64,000 bases of DNA from Calliopsis andreniformis (lineage: Eukaryota > Arthropoda > Insecta > Hymenoptera > Andrenidae), in the NCBI RefSeq assembly GCF_051401765.1, contig NC_135064.1:25952001-26016000 (forward strand), read 5' to 3'. Of the stretch, positions 1-12,689 are shown one piece after another. Each line of letters opens with the position of its first letter. Within the stretch, counting starts at the first letter, position 1. The translations under genes were made by a program, and so were the position numbers. Below the pieces are notes generated by a model. That model did not search any database. It saw only the letters and a list, made by a program, of their open reading frames with translations, and was not told the origin of the DNA.

Positions 1-1300
1 GTATAAGATTGGCTTGATTATTTCATCAGTGGAGCAAGAGTTAACGCCAGTAGATTTGCAAAATCGTGAAAGATAATTACGCTTGATAACGGTGTTATAA
101 TAAAAAGGAGCAGACGCAGGGAAACGTAGGGAGACATTGCACGGTTTACCTGATCTCTTATCGGCCATTCTACACACGCTGCCGCGGATCGCCAACTTTA
201 TCTGACATAAATACGCGGGATTTATCGCGATATGACATTGCGGCTGTTCTCGGCGATAAAGAACTACCTCAACTTTGTGAAGCCTATGATTAGTGATTGA
301 TGCGATGCTATCTTATGTGCTTCGCGACAATTTCTAGCGGTGTAAGGAAGAATACCTTTGACCTTCTGTCCTTTGATAATTATTTAGAAACACAAGAGTG
401 TATACTGTGACGTGATAACATTAGAGGCAGTTGTGGTTAACAGGATTATTAGAATAATTCGAGAAAATCAATTTGAAAAATTTAAAAGATACAGTATGGT
501 AGAAGATAGATAATTTGGTATTGCCTACAGTTCTTTTCATGCAATGTTAATGGAACGAACTATTTACTAAAATTTTAGAACTTTTTCAATTAAATAGATT
601 CAGTCGTTTTCAAATGAAATAATTTTCCAAGTTATTAAGTGACATTAAATGGCAAGTAAGATACACAATCACTGTTCAAACACTCGCAAACACACAGTGA
701 TGAGCACAAATAAGTTTTACGATTTATCTTGGCCAACTTCAGCTCAGATGAACGTCTTTTCTAAATACTAACTGCATAGGGTAAACTTTGATACAGACTG
801 TTAGAGGTACCAACGAGAGAACACAAATAGTTTCACAGAATTTTCTTAAATAGTTGCATTTTACTAGAAAAAGTCTGAAACTTGAAGAGCGCAAAATAAG
901 TATAAGTAAACAATTTACAGCTGTATGTCCCGATACTTCAATTATAAAGTTCCAGAAACTGATGATATTATTCTATGACACTACTTTTTATTTTTAACAC
1001 ATTCGACCCTGATGACTCACCAATTGAATCAAAGGAAAGCTCTCCTCATTAGCGAAATACAGAACATGTGAGTCATTTTTATGCTGAAAAGACTGTTGAC
1101 GGCCGCTGAGGGCAGACTTGCCAAAATACACTAGTCCCAAACATGTTAATTAGGTTACCTGTACATCCGAAATTAAGCCTAAAATCGACTAAAGTAAACG
1201 TTAATATTTACGTATGGGGACTAGTTTAACTACTGGAACATTTACCTCATCTAACACCCACCCCAGAATCTGCAAAGAATAAAGAAATCAGCCACGAGAG
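1..1300. other. AT-rich non-coding stretch
   Basis: I see no supported exon, RNA gene or repeat array. The sequence is AT-rich with frequent stops in all frames. If Bap170 continues to the left on the minus strand, this is intron sequence; otherwise it is intergenic. Confidence 0.4.
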
Positions 1301-1621
1301 GAGCTCCTCAGTGTTCAGCATAGTCTCGAACCAACGCTCCACTATACCTCCAACTAGCCTCCCAGAAGGCCTCAGGAACCACCGAAGAAAGCCTTAGGCC
1401 GCGACATCCGCAGGCCTCGCTCGATTCGCCGGAAGAGGGATCCAAGAAGGAAGGCAGAGGCGTGAACCGGTCGCTATCGGTCACACGTTGAAGCGCGGTA
1501 GCACGCGACACGCGATTAGGTAGAGCAGAGAGACCAGGCACACGCGCGCTTGCGGGGAGATCCCCGGTGTCTCGCCTGTAATCGCGCGACTTTGCTTGAC
1601 CTTGACAGTATGAATTACACG

Positions 1622-1631
1622 GCGCATGCGC
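1622..1631. promoter_or_regulatory. NRF1/Ewg-type palindromic site
   Basis: GCGCATGCGC is an exact match to the palindromic core bound by NRF1, whose insect counterpart is Erect wing. It sits inside island 1, next to the CT tract, where a promoter would be expected. Confidence 0.4.
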
Positions 1632-1756
1632 GGGGGACGTTCTTCGAGAGCGTCGAACGTAGTATCCCCACGTGTTCGTTCGGCTCCGGCCGAGGGACTA
1701 CATGATGAAAGTGTCTTTGCCGCGACCACGTGCTCGTTGGGGTAGGACATGGTCTC

Positions 1757-1835
1757 TCTTACTCTCTCTCCCACCCCCTCTCAACCTCTTCTCTCGCCCT
1801 CTCTCGCCCTCTCTCTCCCTCTCTCTCTCCCCCCA
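1757..1835 (+). repeat. CT-rich low-complexity tract
   Basis: An almost pure C/T run built from CTCTCTCC, CTCTCGCC and CTCTCTCT units. Similar tracts occur in the islands at 15.5 kb and 19.7 kb. Confidence 0.75.
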
Positions 1836-2119
1836 CCCGAGGGCCAGAGTTTCTCTGCTCTGCTCGCCACCGCTTCTGGCCTCTGCACGCGGCTCTCTTC
1901 CGTGTCGCCAGCGTGTTCCGCTTCCTCGCGGCGGCCTCTCTGCCCGCCACGGTTTTTCGCGCCTCGAACGATCGCGGACAGCCTCGCGCGCGCCTCGTTT
2001 CCGCGTTCTGCCGGAACGGCTGACGACTGCCGCTGTGCCACTGCGATCCTCGAGCCCAGAGGCGAATCAGAGGCGACCTGGGGCTAGTGCTGCTGCGGTT
2101 TCGCGGTTTTATAGAGACA

Positions 2120-5100
2120 CAGGTTGATCTACCTTTACGAGGTGAGGGTGGAAGGAGTTTTAGCGGGTGATTAGAGACGAGTGGAGTGTAGAATGTTAGT
2201 CGATGAAGGAGAAGGAACTTTGGGAGAGTTTACCCAACAGCAAGGGTATTCGATTTTCTAGAAATTGTCTATTCATGTATTTACTGGGAAACTGGTCTTC
2301 GTGTTCTTGGGAAAATCAAGTAGGGGTGAGAAAAGATTTGTGAACTGGTTACAGACATTGTTTGCGAACAGTGATCGCGATCTGTTTGGAGGTGTATATC
2401 CAGCTCTACATAGGCAGTGGAACTTGTGCTAAGTGAACCTCGGTTGTCCGTAATTTTTATCATTGGAGTTATGGACATGGGACACGCTCAATCACCACCA
2501 CCGATCTACAGGCGGCAAGCTAATTTCAAACGTAGAAACGACAGGTTCAACATGGTAATTATATCTGAGAAATAATAATGTTACTTACAGATTATCTACT
2601 ATGAGTTATTTCTTAAGAGATAATTACTGTATAGAACCTGTAATTTCTATGCTGGAAATTTGGTCGATGGCTGACGGTCGTTGGTGATAGTCGAGCGTGA
2701 CTGCTTCTTAGTGTAATAACAATAAGAGTTCGGTAGGGCGTTTATCGACACTTAAACGATTATTTAATAACAGTCTGTCAAAGATAAGCAAACTAGCTAT
2801 GATAAGGGTGCTTTAGGTTTGAGAAGGCAATTAACCTGATACTATTTTGCTTTGGTACGATTTATCACTAGGATTTAGGTGTCACATTGCACGTGACTCG
2901 TAAAGGGAGTCAGTGAGACTAAATAGTCCTATTGACGAGCAATATAAAGCTGATGGCTACGTTGAGTCTTTCAGCTATCGAGTATCATAGAATTGTTTAG
3001 ACTAGTTTAGGGAAAAAAGTGTTCAAGAATGGCAAGCAGCCTGACCTCGTATTACTAATGAATGAGAATATTGTTCCTGGAAGATTTGGTCACTGAGTGA
3101 AGAAGACAATGCTTTTTTGGTACGGCTAAGGGGACTGCAATGAACTCCACAGCACTTGCTCCGGAACTATCGATTGGGAACGTCTACTTAAAGAATTTCG
3201 AACATACTGTTCATAAAGAATCTGGTCACTAAGTGGCGAAGACAATGCCTGTTAGTAAGAAAATTGTGATAAACCCCAGAGGACTTACTGAACCCTCAGA
3301 ACCTTAGTGAAGTAAAAATCGAGAATTTTCTACGACACAAATTCAGACGTTAAACCTTATATAAATTCTACGTAGCAAAATTAGGATTTCAGTGTTATTT
3401 CACGTTGCTGTCATGTAGCTGCGTACTTGTAGGGTGCTCGAAACCGTAGTGGCGAATGGAACAATCGAATTAGAGAGAGTATTATACGATCCCATCTCGA
3501 AACAGTGTAGGTCGTATCGTGTCACGTGTATAATCGTAACTATTTTTGCGTGTGGAGTATAATACGCAGTCACGATACCCGTCCAATGCATAAACCTCTG
3601 CTAGAGCCATGCTCGAACAATGGCCAGGTTAATTAGGATCAATGAAATAAATTCGTTTGATCATGTCGCTCATCGGCCAAGAATTTTATTATTATGCTCG
3701 GCTAATTACTAGGAAAATGCTGGCACGCTCAAAATATTAATCGCGCGTTTAATATTGCAGTAATGCCCTAACCTGTGCGATTATACGCGAATTAATTGCG
3801 AATAACTGCCCGAGTAGGTGTAACGTTTATGAGGATAACACTATTTAATAAAATTGAGCGATTATATCCATATTCGTACGTGTGCCATTAGCAACAGAGC
3901 GATTTTAAGCTGCTTTTTTTTACTTGAGAAACTACTGTGCACTGAATTTGAACTTGTGTTTCTCAGTGCAACGCGGAACCTAAGTGACTTTTGAGCCTCG
4001 TTCCCACGTGAATATTTTCAGCGCGTTTTACTACTGCAATGACTCTAGCATGCACTTTAAGCCACATTTCCACGTGTGCAATGGCGAGATACAAGAAATT
4101 CTAAAGCAGGGTTTCTCAACTGGGGCGATATCAAAACAACAAAACAAAATAAATGGAGATAGGAAAAGAAGAAAGGGGTAGGGGAATTACAGGAGTAGGC
4201 AATATTCGAATAAGAGCCACAGGACAGAAAAGGTTGAAAAATCCTGTCCTCAAGTCGAGCATTTTGTTTTATATGATTATAAATTTTATCATACGCAGTG
4301 GAAGCACTTGAGAAAACAGAATAATCATACAAAATTAACTTCATTGTTTTTTGCACTGTCTATAAATTAATTGAACACATCAACCTGACTCTACGAATGA
4401 TAAGAAATCTTCCTTGCTGTCAGGTATCAGTAATTGCTAAACGCAACAATGCTCGAGCCCATCGATGCTATTTATTCGTTAATGTTGCAAAGACACCTTA
4501 ATGCGTGCTAAAGTGTTATTACGAACGAAGAATGTGTAGCGTAATTTATGGTGTAATTTCCTGTGGCGACGTCAGGAATGCTTGTATGATTTAGTGTGCT
4601 CATTAAAGCCGTGATACGCCTTGGTAGAAATAGTACCAACATTTCTACTTACTAGTTTATAGTTCGCGAAATATAAAACAGCCAATTCGAAAGTTAATGC
4701 ATCCTGCATTTTACTGCTTCGAATTTTACTATGCCTCTTCCTAGGTAACAAAGCCTGTGGAGCGCGAAAATTGTTGAAATTCAATCTTTGGGAAATCGCG
4801 GGATAAACGACGGTGTTCAATTAATTCAACTTCCAAAGTTTACCGACGATTTACTACGTCGATATTTTCATTCAATAGCGATACGACTTCCCCCTGTTAT
4901 TCTCTGTATTTGCACTGATAAGCAATCAACCATTACACACACATTGTGGATACATGAATTAATTCTAGTAACACTAGATCACTTTCTACTCCAGAAAATG
5001 TAGTGGAGAATAAATGTAAAAATGACTAAGTGTTAAAAAATTCGACCTTCAGGCGAACAATTTCATTAAGTTACACAGTTAAATTGCACCTCATTGTTCT

Positions 5101-5570
5101 TCTTTGCTTCCACCTTTTATCACACATAATCTCATTAGTTTGCTTCACATTTTAAGCAAAAATTTAAAGCAGTTCGAACCACGAATCCGATTGCAAGAAG
5201 AAATATAAAATTACATGCTCACACCATCACCCCTTTCTGTATCAACTCACTCTTACATTCAAAAAATCAATAACAGTTTCACAGAATTATTACAACACAT
5301 CACAGAACTGTCAAACGAAAAACAATACAGAGAATATACCACTATTAAGACAATCTAGATACGTATCTTTGAAATATTCCTAAATACCATTAAAAACCAC
5401 GCATTATCGAAACTAGCCTGACCCACACACGAGTCGTAACACCCTGACCATATTCTTGGCCAATATTCGATCGGTGAAACCTTCACAAATCAACAAACAC
5501 AGTGAATATATCGACTCCTCCATTTATCCCCAAGCGAAACACATAGGTAAACAGATAGGTGGTCACGGAA
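2120..5570. other. AT-rich non-coding stretch with a diverged local duplication
   Basis: I found no supported gene. A 28-bp segment at 3085-3112 recurs at 3221-3248 with about four differences, which indicates an old 136-bp tandem duplication. At about 4107-4130 the sequence GCAGGGTTTCTCAACTGGGG resembles a hAT-type transposon end, but no partner end was identified. The rest shows no feature. Confidence 0.4.
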
Positions 5571-5579
5571 ATTAGTATG

Positions 5580-6015
5580 CCAGCTTCGAATCCGGCCGAC
5601 GTTGTTTCTCAATCTCTCCGGGAAGCATAGAGGCCAGCCGGAATTACGAGCGAGTCGACGCATTTATCTCTCATCGACTATTAAGTAAAACCAGTATTCC
5701 TAGCGTATCGTGTACCAGCGCACGAACCAGCCGTAGAACGTTCGAAAGTAGCAGGCGAGTCTACGCGCGGGAAGAAGATAAATCTTCAAGGGGGGGGGGC
5801 CAGAACGTTCGGGCAGTTCGCGGTGTTGCGGATGCACGTCGAACGATATTGATGACGTTGCGGACAGCATGCATCACCGATATTGATGGGTGCAATTTTC
5901 GCCCAGGGTGATCGCTGGATCGGTGGATCCTCTTTCTGTAACGACTCGATCGATTCGGGGTAATTACTGCTCCACGGGGTACGTATATTACTGCTTTGCC
6001 GATATCCATCCTGGG
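5580..6015. promoter_or_regulatory. GC-richer island 2
   Basis: A short CpG-richer block with a G9-G10 run near 5790. The only sizeable open frame (minus strand, about 80 codons) resembles no family. It may be regulatory. Evidence is composition only. Confidence 0.22.
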
Positions 6016-6019
6016 ATGC

Positions 6020-8470
6020 CTTGGCGATACGAGCAGGAGGGGGTGGAAGAAGTTGATCTGTGATTAATTTAACCCTCTAAGCGATAGATCCTCAAATGAG
6101 TAATATAGGATGTATGGTAGACGTCTGTGGGTGTTGAGAGCAGTAGTGAAATGGTGCTGGTGTGGGGTTTAGCATCTGAAGAGTTGCTGAGTGAGAAGTA
6201 CCTGTACATTTTGAGATTGGTTGCGTAGATAAGAATATTGAAATGTGAGGTCAGAAGTAATATGTAACTGTGCTATTCTTGCGCTCATTACTCATTTAAT
6301 GTGTTTATATTTGAACTACATGATTCATTGCATAAGTCAATGCTAAAAGAAGGAAAGGTTGACATATGTTGCTGTTGATCAGAGTAATTTTATTGTCCAT
6401 GACTTGTTTTGCCGTTGAATTTTTTAGTACTTGTTTTTTTGTTGAGACGCAGGTTTGATTCTGTCAGTAGAAATTTATATTACCATTGAAGTTTTATTAT
6501 AGTACGATATAATTGTAGTAAAGAAATTTTTGAATATTTTCTGATACTTGCGAATATGATATGTAATTATTAAACTTATGGCTTTTAGGTTTTCATCATC
6601 CCGAGTACTAAGTGGAAAGATATAATGAATTAAAATTCCAGTGTAATGGGAGCGAATGATAACACCTGGCATTTTCGACGATTCGTCGATCTGCAGAGCA
6701 GGACGATACACAGATCGGGCAGCAGTTATTACGAATTCCAAAGGCTATGATCCAAAATAAACACGGAGAAGGCAGCCAAGAAGCCTGTTCCAAGAATACC
6801 ACCAAGTAGTGATGGGCGTTTGATCCATTCCGTCGCGAATATTCGATTAATTAGATCGTTTTTATGTTTCTCATACAAGACTAAATATTAAAATGAAGCT
6901 CTTTCATAATGCATTTCAAAAATTGTAAGCTTATCTGAACTTTAAGTCACGCGAAGCTGTGAACTAATTACAATTTCATCTTTTATCAATGAAAGAAAAA
7001 TAAGAAGATTGCCTAGTGGTAATAACAAATCACGAACAATATGGTGGAAACTAATTAGAGAATGGTATGAAAAAAATTAGACTAAGCACGCTGAATATTT
7101 TTTTCAATAGTTTCTGGTCGAGCCAACACTTCACAGTACCTTCACTGTCTATCATTGTTGCACAGTATTTTAGAATATCCAGTCTGACAGAAGTCTACTA
7201 CCATGTTATCACTGCTCCACACCTACTGTACGCAAACACTCTGCGATAACACTTCTCGAAGCCGAGTTCTCAGAACCAAAGACAAACATTGACTAATAGC
7301 TTGTAATTCTAGGATAACCTACATGTTGCCACGCGAAGGTGCGTTCACCAACTGAATGATTGTATACTGTAAATCTACTATACTCTAAACATTATGTCAC
7401 TGATTCGACGATACATCCTCAAACGGGTCAATCCTGCATTTGAAACAGAAGGTAAAATAATTTATTTTATATACTTTGTACTCATTTGACATTGTAATTA
7501 ACACAATACTAATATTGTTACAAAAATGATACCTTCCCTTGACCAACTGATTCTAAATGCTACTTAAAAGCTTTAGAAAGCTTGGGTATTTCACACTTAC
7601 TGAAGAATTATTTCAAACCCTGAATAGAATAGTGCACAGTGCGAAAGATACAAATTGGATCTTGATGTGCTAAAACATTTACAACTCAACCCAACACTAC
7701 AATCTATTCTTTCATCCCAGGCGATAACTGAAATATACACCTGTGTCCTTTGTTCCATAGCAACCCCTAAGCAAATACCACCACAAAGTGTTAACCATAT
7801 CAGTCAATACCCTCAGCGATAATCAGTTTCACATCAAAGACTTCCCTACCTAGCCTATCAAACACACCGCTCTACGGCCAGAGATTCATTAACCCTTAAA
7901 GGCCATCATAGGCGAAAATTCTTGATTGACTGAAATTCAAATTCGTTTTAATGTCATCAAAAGGTCCATGAAGACTGGCAACACTAATTATTTGGACTTC
8001 TGAAACGGACGTACACTACCATACATACATATATGGTCACTTTCACATTATGGAAAGTGTATAAAACATAATTTTGGTTACAGACTTTATCTCAGACGAT
8101 TATTATATAAGGTGTACACGTACCCATGAGAATCACATTTGATATCGGTTAGTATAAATAAAAAAGTGTAAGTGTCCAAACACTTGTGCAACTAGCGTAC
8201 GTGTCACCCACCGTAGGATAAGAAATCCCCACGAGGCATACGTCCAAGTCAGCCACATTGAACACATGAAAGTAGGTTAGATTTGGGTTACACCCAAATA
8301 CCAAACAAACTTTGCACCAACTGATAACTCTTAAGTATTAACTCTTAGAATCTAAGACCTGATTCCTCAGAAACAAAAGAAGCAACATTCTGACCTGTCG
8401 CAGTTTGAACATTCCAAGTCAGATATTGAAACAATAAAACAGTGCACACACTAATGTGCTCCAGGTCTGC
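6020..8470. other. AT-rich non-coding stretch
   Basis: No supported gene. Open frames are short and of random composition. TTAACCCTTAAAGGCC at about 7891 looks like one end of a TTAA-flanked element, but I could not identify a matching opposite end. Confidence 0.35.
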
Positions 8471-8479
8471 AGGGGTTAA

Positions 8480-9260
8480 ACCCTCGCCTGACAGGACATA
8501 AAAGCCCAACCTGAGAGGTCTTCCACGAGTCTCACCGAAGTCTCCCCGACCGTAGGGGCTCGTATCGGCTGCGTCGACATGGTCCTCGCCGTCTTGGACG
8601 GCGGGCGCGTCGCGTCGCCTCGCGGCGGCCCTGTCGAGGCATGAACCTCGACTTGGATCGTGGAGAGAGCCCCACCATCACGTGGGCTCGCAGGCCCACG
8701 GCACACGACTGACAGTTCCCAGTCAGCTGATCGTCCACCGGGGGGGTGTGAGGGGGCAGAGTGGCAGCAGCACCAGCACCAGCAGTACGAGGAGGTGGTG
8801 TGGAGGTGGAGGTGGCGAGGAGGAGGAGGAGGGGCGGGTAGAAGAAGGGAAGGAGGGCGGAGGGGTTGGCGACGCGCAGTCTGCCGTCGTCGTCGTGGAT
8901 CAGCTGATCGGTGGAGGTGTGCTGGTGACTGACTGACTGTGAACTCTGAATGAACGAACGCGGATGAAGAAGTCTTCGCGTGCGTACACACGTATAGGGA
9001 GAGCTCGGTCGCTCGCTCATGGGGGAGGGGGAGAGACAGAAAGAGAGAGGACGCGCGCGTATGCGCGCGTGCCTGCCTAACTATGCGCCGGAGCACTCGC
9101 GAGGGAGCGAACGAGCGTTTAGTATCAGCGGAAGTGGCCCAGGATGGAGCCCAGGATCGCCTCGGTCCGAGGGAACGTCTCTGGACCTGCTCCAGAGACC
9201 CTGCTCCCTCGAGCCAGCGAGAAACGCCAGCTGGTCGTTTGCCTATGCGACCCTCTGTCG
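8480..9260. promoter_or_regulatory. GC-rich promoter-like island 3
   Basis: A strongly GC-rich block containing a GGAGGAGG-type purine run (about 8790-8865), two TCAGCTGATC motifs (about 8722 and 8899) and alternating CGCGCG/ATGCGCGC sequence near 9050-9070. The 206-codon minus-strand open frame is proline/arginine/serine-rich low complexity and has overlapping open frames on the other strand, so I treat it as composition-driven. Confidence 0.33.
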
Positions 9261-9536
9261 TTTATGGGCAACCTCTTCAGCGTTTCTTGGCTCTTTGCTC
9301 GTTTAGATCTTCAATTTAATGACGACTCAGCATGCTGGATAGAAGATTGTAGATTGATGGGGCTTCCTGGGGGGTTCTACGTCAGTGGTTTGTTTTGAAG
9401 GATTCTGGCTTCGGAGGAAGGGGTAATTAGCGACCTTTGTAGTGTTACAGCTGAGTACTTTGATGAGAGCTTCAAGATTCTTGCAAGTGATTGTGAGGCT
9501 GGATGCGAAACTGAACTCCCTTTGGAGTTGCAGGCA

Positions 9537-9692
9537 TTAACCCTTTGCACTGCCTACTTTTTGTCAATTTTTTTTTTGCAACTCTCTATTATTTTAAGTT
9601 AATTTAAGAATGTGGAGTCTGATTTGACATAGGAGCACCTGTGAAGAAAATTGATGTTAAGACGCTCTCGACGAAGGAGTGCGAAGGGTTAA
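9537..9692. mobile_element. piggyBac-like MITE (TTAA-flanked)
   Basis: The element is bounded by TTAA on both sides. The left inner end reads CCCTTTGCACTGC and the reverse complement of the right inner end reads CCCTTCGCACTCC, 11 of 13 identical. The inside is about 148 bp and non-coding. TTAA target duplications with CCC-starting inverted repeats are the signature of piggyBac-superfamily elements, so this is probably a non-autonomous derivative. Confidence 0.6.
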
Positions 9693-9699
9693 CTACCCC

Positions 9700-12080
9700 A
9701 TGATTTAATCTAAATGAAGTAATACAGTAGCAGTTTAGTAACTGGAGCAGTCTGAGTCATTTATACGGTAGAGAGGCTGACCAGCAGTACTTTTAACTTT
9801 ACAGTCCTTGTGTTAAACTGATGACTAAGTCTTCTCTGCGAAGATATGATTCACATTTGGAAATCCACTTGAAATGCTAAAACACTATTGACTGCAATTG
9901 ATGAAACATCTCATGCTTACTTCTATGCGTATAGATACCTATTATTAATGTCTGCTTCAGATGGCACAAGAATTTTTATGCGCTATACGTCTCTGAAACT
10001 TCCAAGAATACGTCTTCAGAACTCCTACAGAAATGGACAAGTAGATAATCTCACAGAGAAGGTGACATGCGTGGAACTTTCCTAAGGAAATTTGTCAGAG
10101 TGTCAGTTCAGCCTGAAAGCGAAGTTCCATGGGAACTACTCTACAATAGAGTATACAGCAGAAGTCATGAAATATGAAAATGTCCCATACGCAGCTATCT
10201 AGCCCATATTTAACATTTTTCAACTTTTAACGAGGGAGTATTAAATACAATGTCTGTACATAATACTGTAGATCACTAGGCAGCTTATGCTTTATACTTT
10301 AAATAGCATAGACGTATTTTATAATGAATAATTACTAAAACATTATTTCGAGTTTTAGTTATTCCAACCAGACCTATCCAGTTCAACTCTACCGTAGAAA
10401 CGTAAAACTATTCCTTGTGCTGCATCCATTTGCATATCCAGTGCTTTCTGACATCCACAGTAAAAACAGAAGTAAAAGGCCAATTCGCAGTTGCATAATA
10501 CGACACTAAACACCACGTGGCAGGTATCTCATCCACGACACCAGAGAAGAGGGTTTATGTTAAGCACAGAGTGCTACCGGCGAGATCAAAGTTAAAGTTT
10601 CGCGGAGAGTCCGAGAAGAGGCTGCAACGTCGTAACTCGCGTCGACGGGAGATGAAAGGCTACAGAAACGACAGATATTTCTGTCTGCTGGTCGAAATTC
10701 AGCTGCACCAGCATCGGTTAAATATTAACACGTTGTGTTTTCAACCGCCACCGTCAATAAACCACCTATCCACGAGTACCCCAGACATTCTATCCACGTG
10801 TACCATAAACTTAACCACAAAAACATGCCAGTCACTCAGCATTAAATATTTCCAAACTAATTTTTACGAAGTTTCCTCTCTCGCTAACAAGTTTCATCGT
10901 AGCTTTCATCTTCCCTCTTAATTTATTTCGAATGAATAAGCCACGTTGCCTCTTAAAATATTTTAAAGGAAATTTCGTGGAATTATCGACAATTCCACAG
11001 ACACGAATCGATGGAGAACCTCTCGTGAGACGATTCCAACGACGACAGCACGTAATTATCGCTAATTACTCGTGTGTCCTTTTGCAACGCAAGCTCGCTG
11101 GAGCGATGATCTAATGAATGTGTGGAGCATTTGGTTTCACGGGTAGCAAAAGTCTGACGACTGTGTGTGTAATAAGCGCGCGTGTAATCGTCGACAATTG
11201 AATAGGCGATACGCGCAGTCGAGGGGGCATGTAATCTACAGTGGAACAGGCGCTCCTTCTTCCGACGAAAACGATCGTGATGCTGTAACGACCTGGAGCA
11301 ACCGTATGATCTATGGTGGGTGGAAGGAATACAGGGATATCGTGAACACAGCAGGAGATAGAGACGGTAATGATGTGACGGGAGTCAAGAGCCTGGAGAT
11401 ACAGTACCTGCCCGCGCCAAGGTTGCTTTTAATTCCTGATTGTTCCCTGCCCGAGATATTGTCGAATAATTACTGATTTTATCGGGCACAATTATTGCAA
11501 TTATTCCCGAGTTGCCTTTAACGTTACGTGAGAACGTTTTTGCCACTGAAATTTTTCCCTGAAGCCTTTCACTAAAATACCAACCTTTTGCCACTCGGTA
11601 TGTGGTATGAATATAAGGTTTTGATCACCGACACGTAACATTTCTGTGGTTCTCTTCCAACTGAACATGCGAGCTCACGTAAGAATTGTTTATATGGCCT
11701 TCGATGAAATTTATCTACACGTGCGAGCGTTGTTATCTAGCGTTTCAGTTTTCTTTCGAGCCATGGGAAGTTAAGGTCTCGTCGACGAGGCATCTGGGGA
11801 CGCATACGGGTGCCACGTTGCGCGGCCAGTCGTCAACCAAACAATGGCCACTCTTTTCTGTCTCCACACTAACTCGTTACATAAGATAAACTAATCTAAC
11901 AGAGTCACCGTATGACGAGTTCTCCAATGAGATATCGCGACCGCCAGAAGGAACTTATTACGGAGACCGCCCACGGTGTGCATCGAAAGTTGCTTTTCTA
12001 ATACAACACGTGTGGAATATACATCTGAAGTCTCTAAACTGAGAAGAAAAATGTTTACTTGATATAAAAACTTGTATTTT
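9700..12080. other. Non-coding stretch, no feature recognised
   Basis: The largest open frame (plus strand, 10517-10921, 134 codons) begins arginine/lysine-rich and becomes serine/threonine-rich. It resembles nothing I know and has no codon or splice support. I see no RNA gene. Confidence 0.3.
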
Positions 12081-12099
12081 CGTTGTATATGATGTAGTG

Positions 12100-12680
12100 T
12101 TTGAGTTCATTTATATATATATAATACATGGAAATTGCTTAAGTACTTGTGAAGTACTCGATGGACTTTTGAATATGTGCAGAATACTATGTGAATATCT
12201 GAGTAATCGAAAACTACTCCTAATTAGTCAAATATTTAAATAGCATTATGAGGGACCAAAGAATTGACTAAATAATTCTGAAAATGGAAGTGACTTTAAG
12301 TACATGAATAATACAGTACTTCAGAAGTACTCTAAAGATAAGATTAAGTATTCAAGTGCCTGAAGTACACTTTCTGATTTTCCGATATCAGCAGAGTACT
12401 TTTGAGTTCTTAAGAAGCATTTTTGATCCTCAAATACTTCAGAAATACTTCTTTGATCCTTAGGTACTTAGGAAGTAATTTTAAATTCTAGAAAACTTAA
12501 AAAGTACTTTGGTCTTTCGAATACTGGGAAAATACTTTTTGGCTGTCAGATATTCAAGAAGTACTTTTAGAAAATGTCAAAGTACTTTGGACATTCTCGA
12601 GTACCTAAAGAATAGTTTGAAGATTCTCAGGTACCTACAGACTACTTTTGAAATTCCCGAGTACTTGGAAACTCAAACAT
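12100..12680 (+). repeat. Degenerate 30-bp minisatellite with AGTACTTT core
   Basis: Units of 30 bp with the approximate form AAAGTACTTTGG-N6-TCGAGTACCT can be laid end to end most clearly between 12500 and 12670, for example starting near 12571, 12613 and 12643. More degenerate AGTACTT-containing copies extend left to about 12100. The plus-strand open frame over this block is only a translation of the 10-codon repeat. A short stretch with the same motif lies near 20900-20950. Confidence 0.6.
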
Positions 12681-12689
12681 TCCAGTTCT

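Larger units (their letters stand above)
1380..2115. promoter_or_regulatory. GC-rich promoter-like island 1
   Basis: The base composition changes from AT-rich to CpG-rich. The island contains a perfect palindromic NRF1/Ewg-type motif (GCGCATGCGC, 1622-1631), a long CT-rich tract (about 1757-1835) and then GC-rich sequence ending near a possible splice donor (ACACAG/GTTGAT, about 2118-2123). The open frames here are low-complexity and lie on both strands, as expected for stop-poor GC-rich DNA, so I do not call them genes. It may be an alternative promoter with a non-coding first exon on the plus strand, but no downstream exon was recognised. Confidence 0.35.

Noticed and set aside
8476..9096. 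206-codon minus-strand open frame
   Set aside because: Composition-driven (Pro, Arg, Ser, His runs) within a GC-rich island, with overlapping frames on both strands.
9265..9398. ATG followed by MGNLFS, resembling a myristoylated ARF-type N-terminus
   Set aside because: The similarity stops after six residues, upstream ATGs are present and no downstream exon fits.
10517..10921. 134-codon plus-strand open frame
   Set aside because: Biased composition, no recognised family, no context support.
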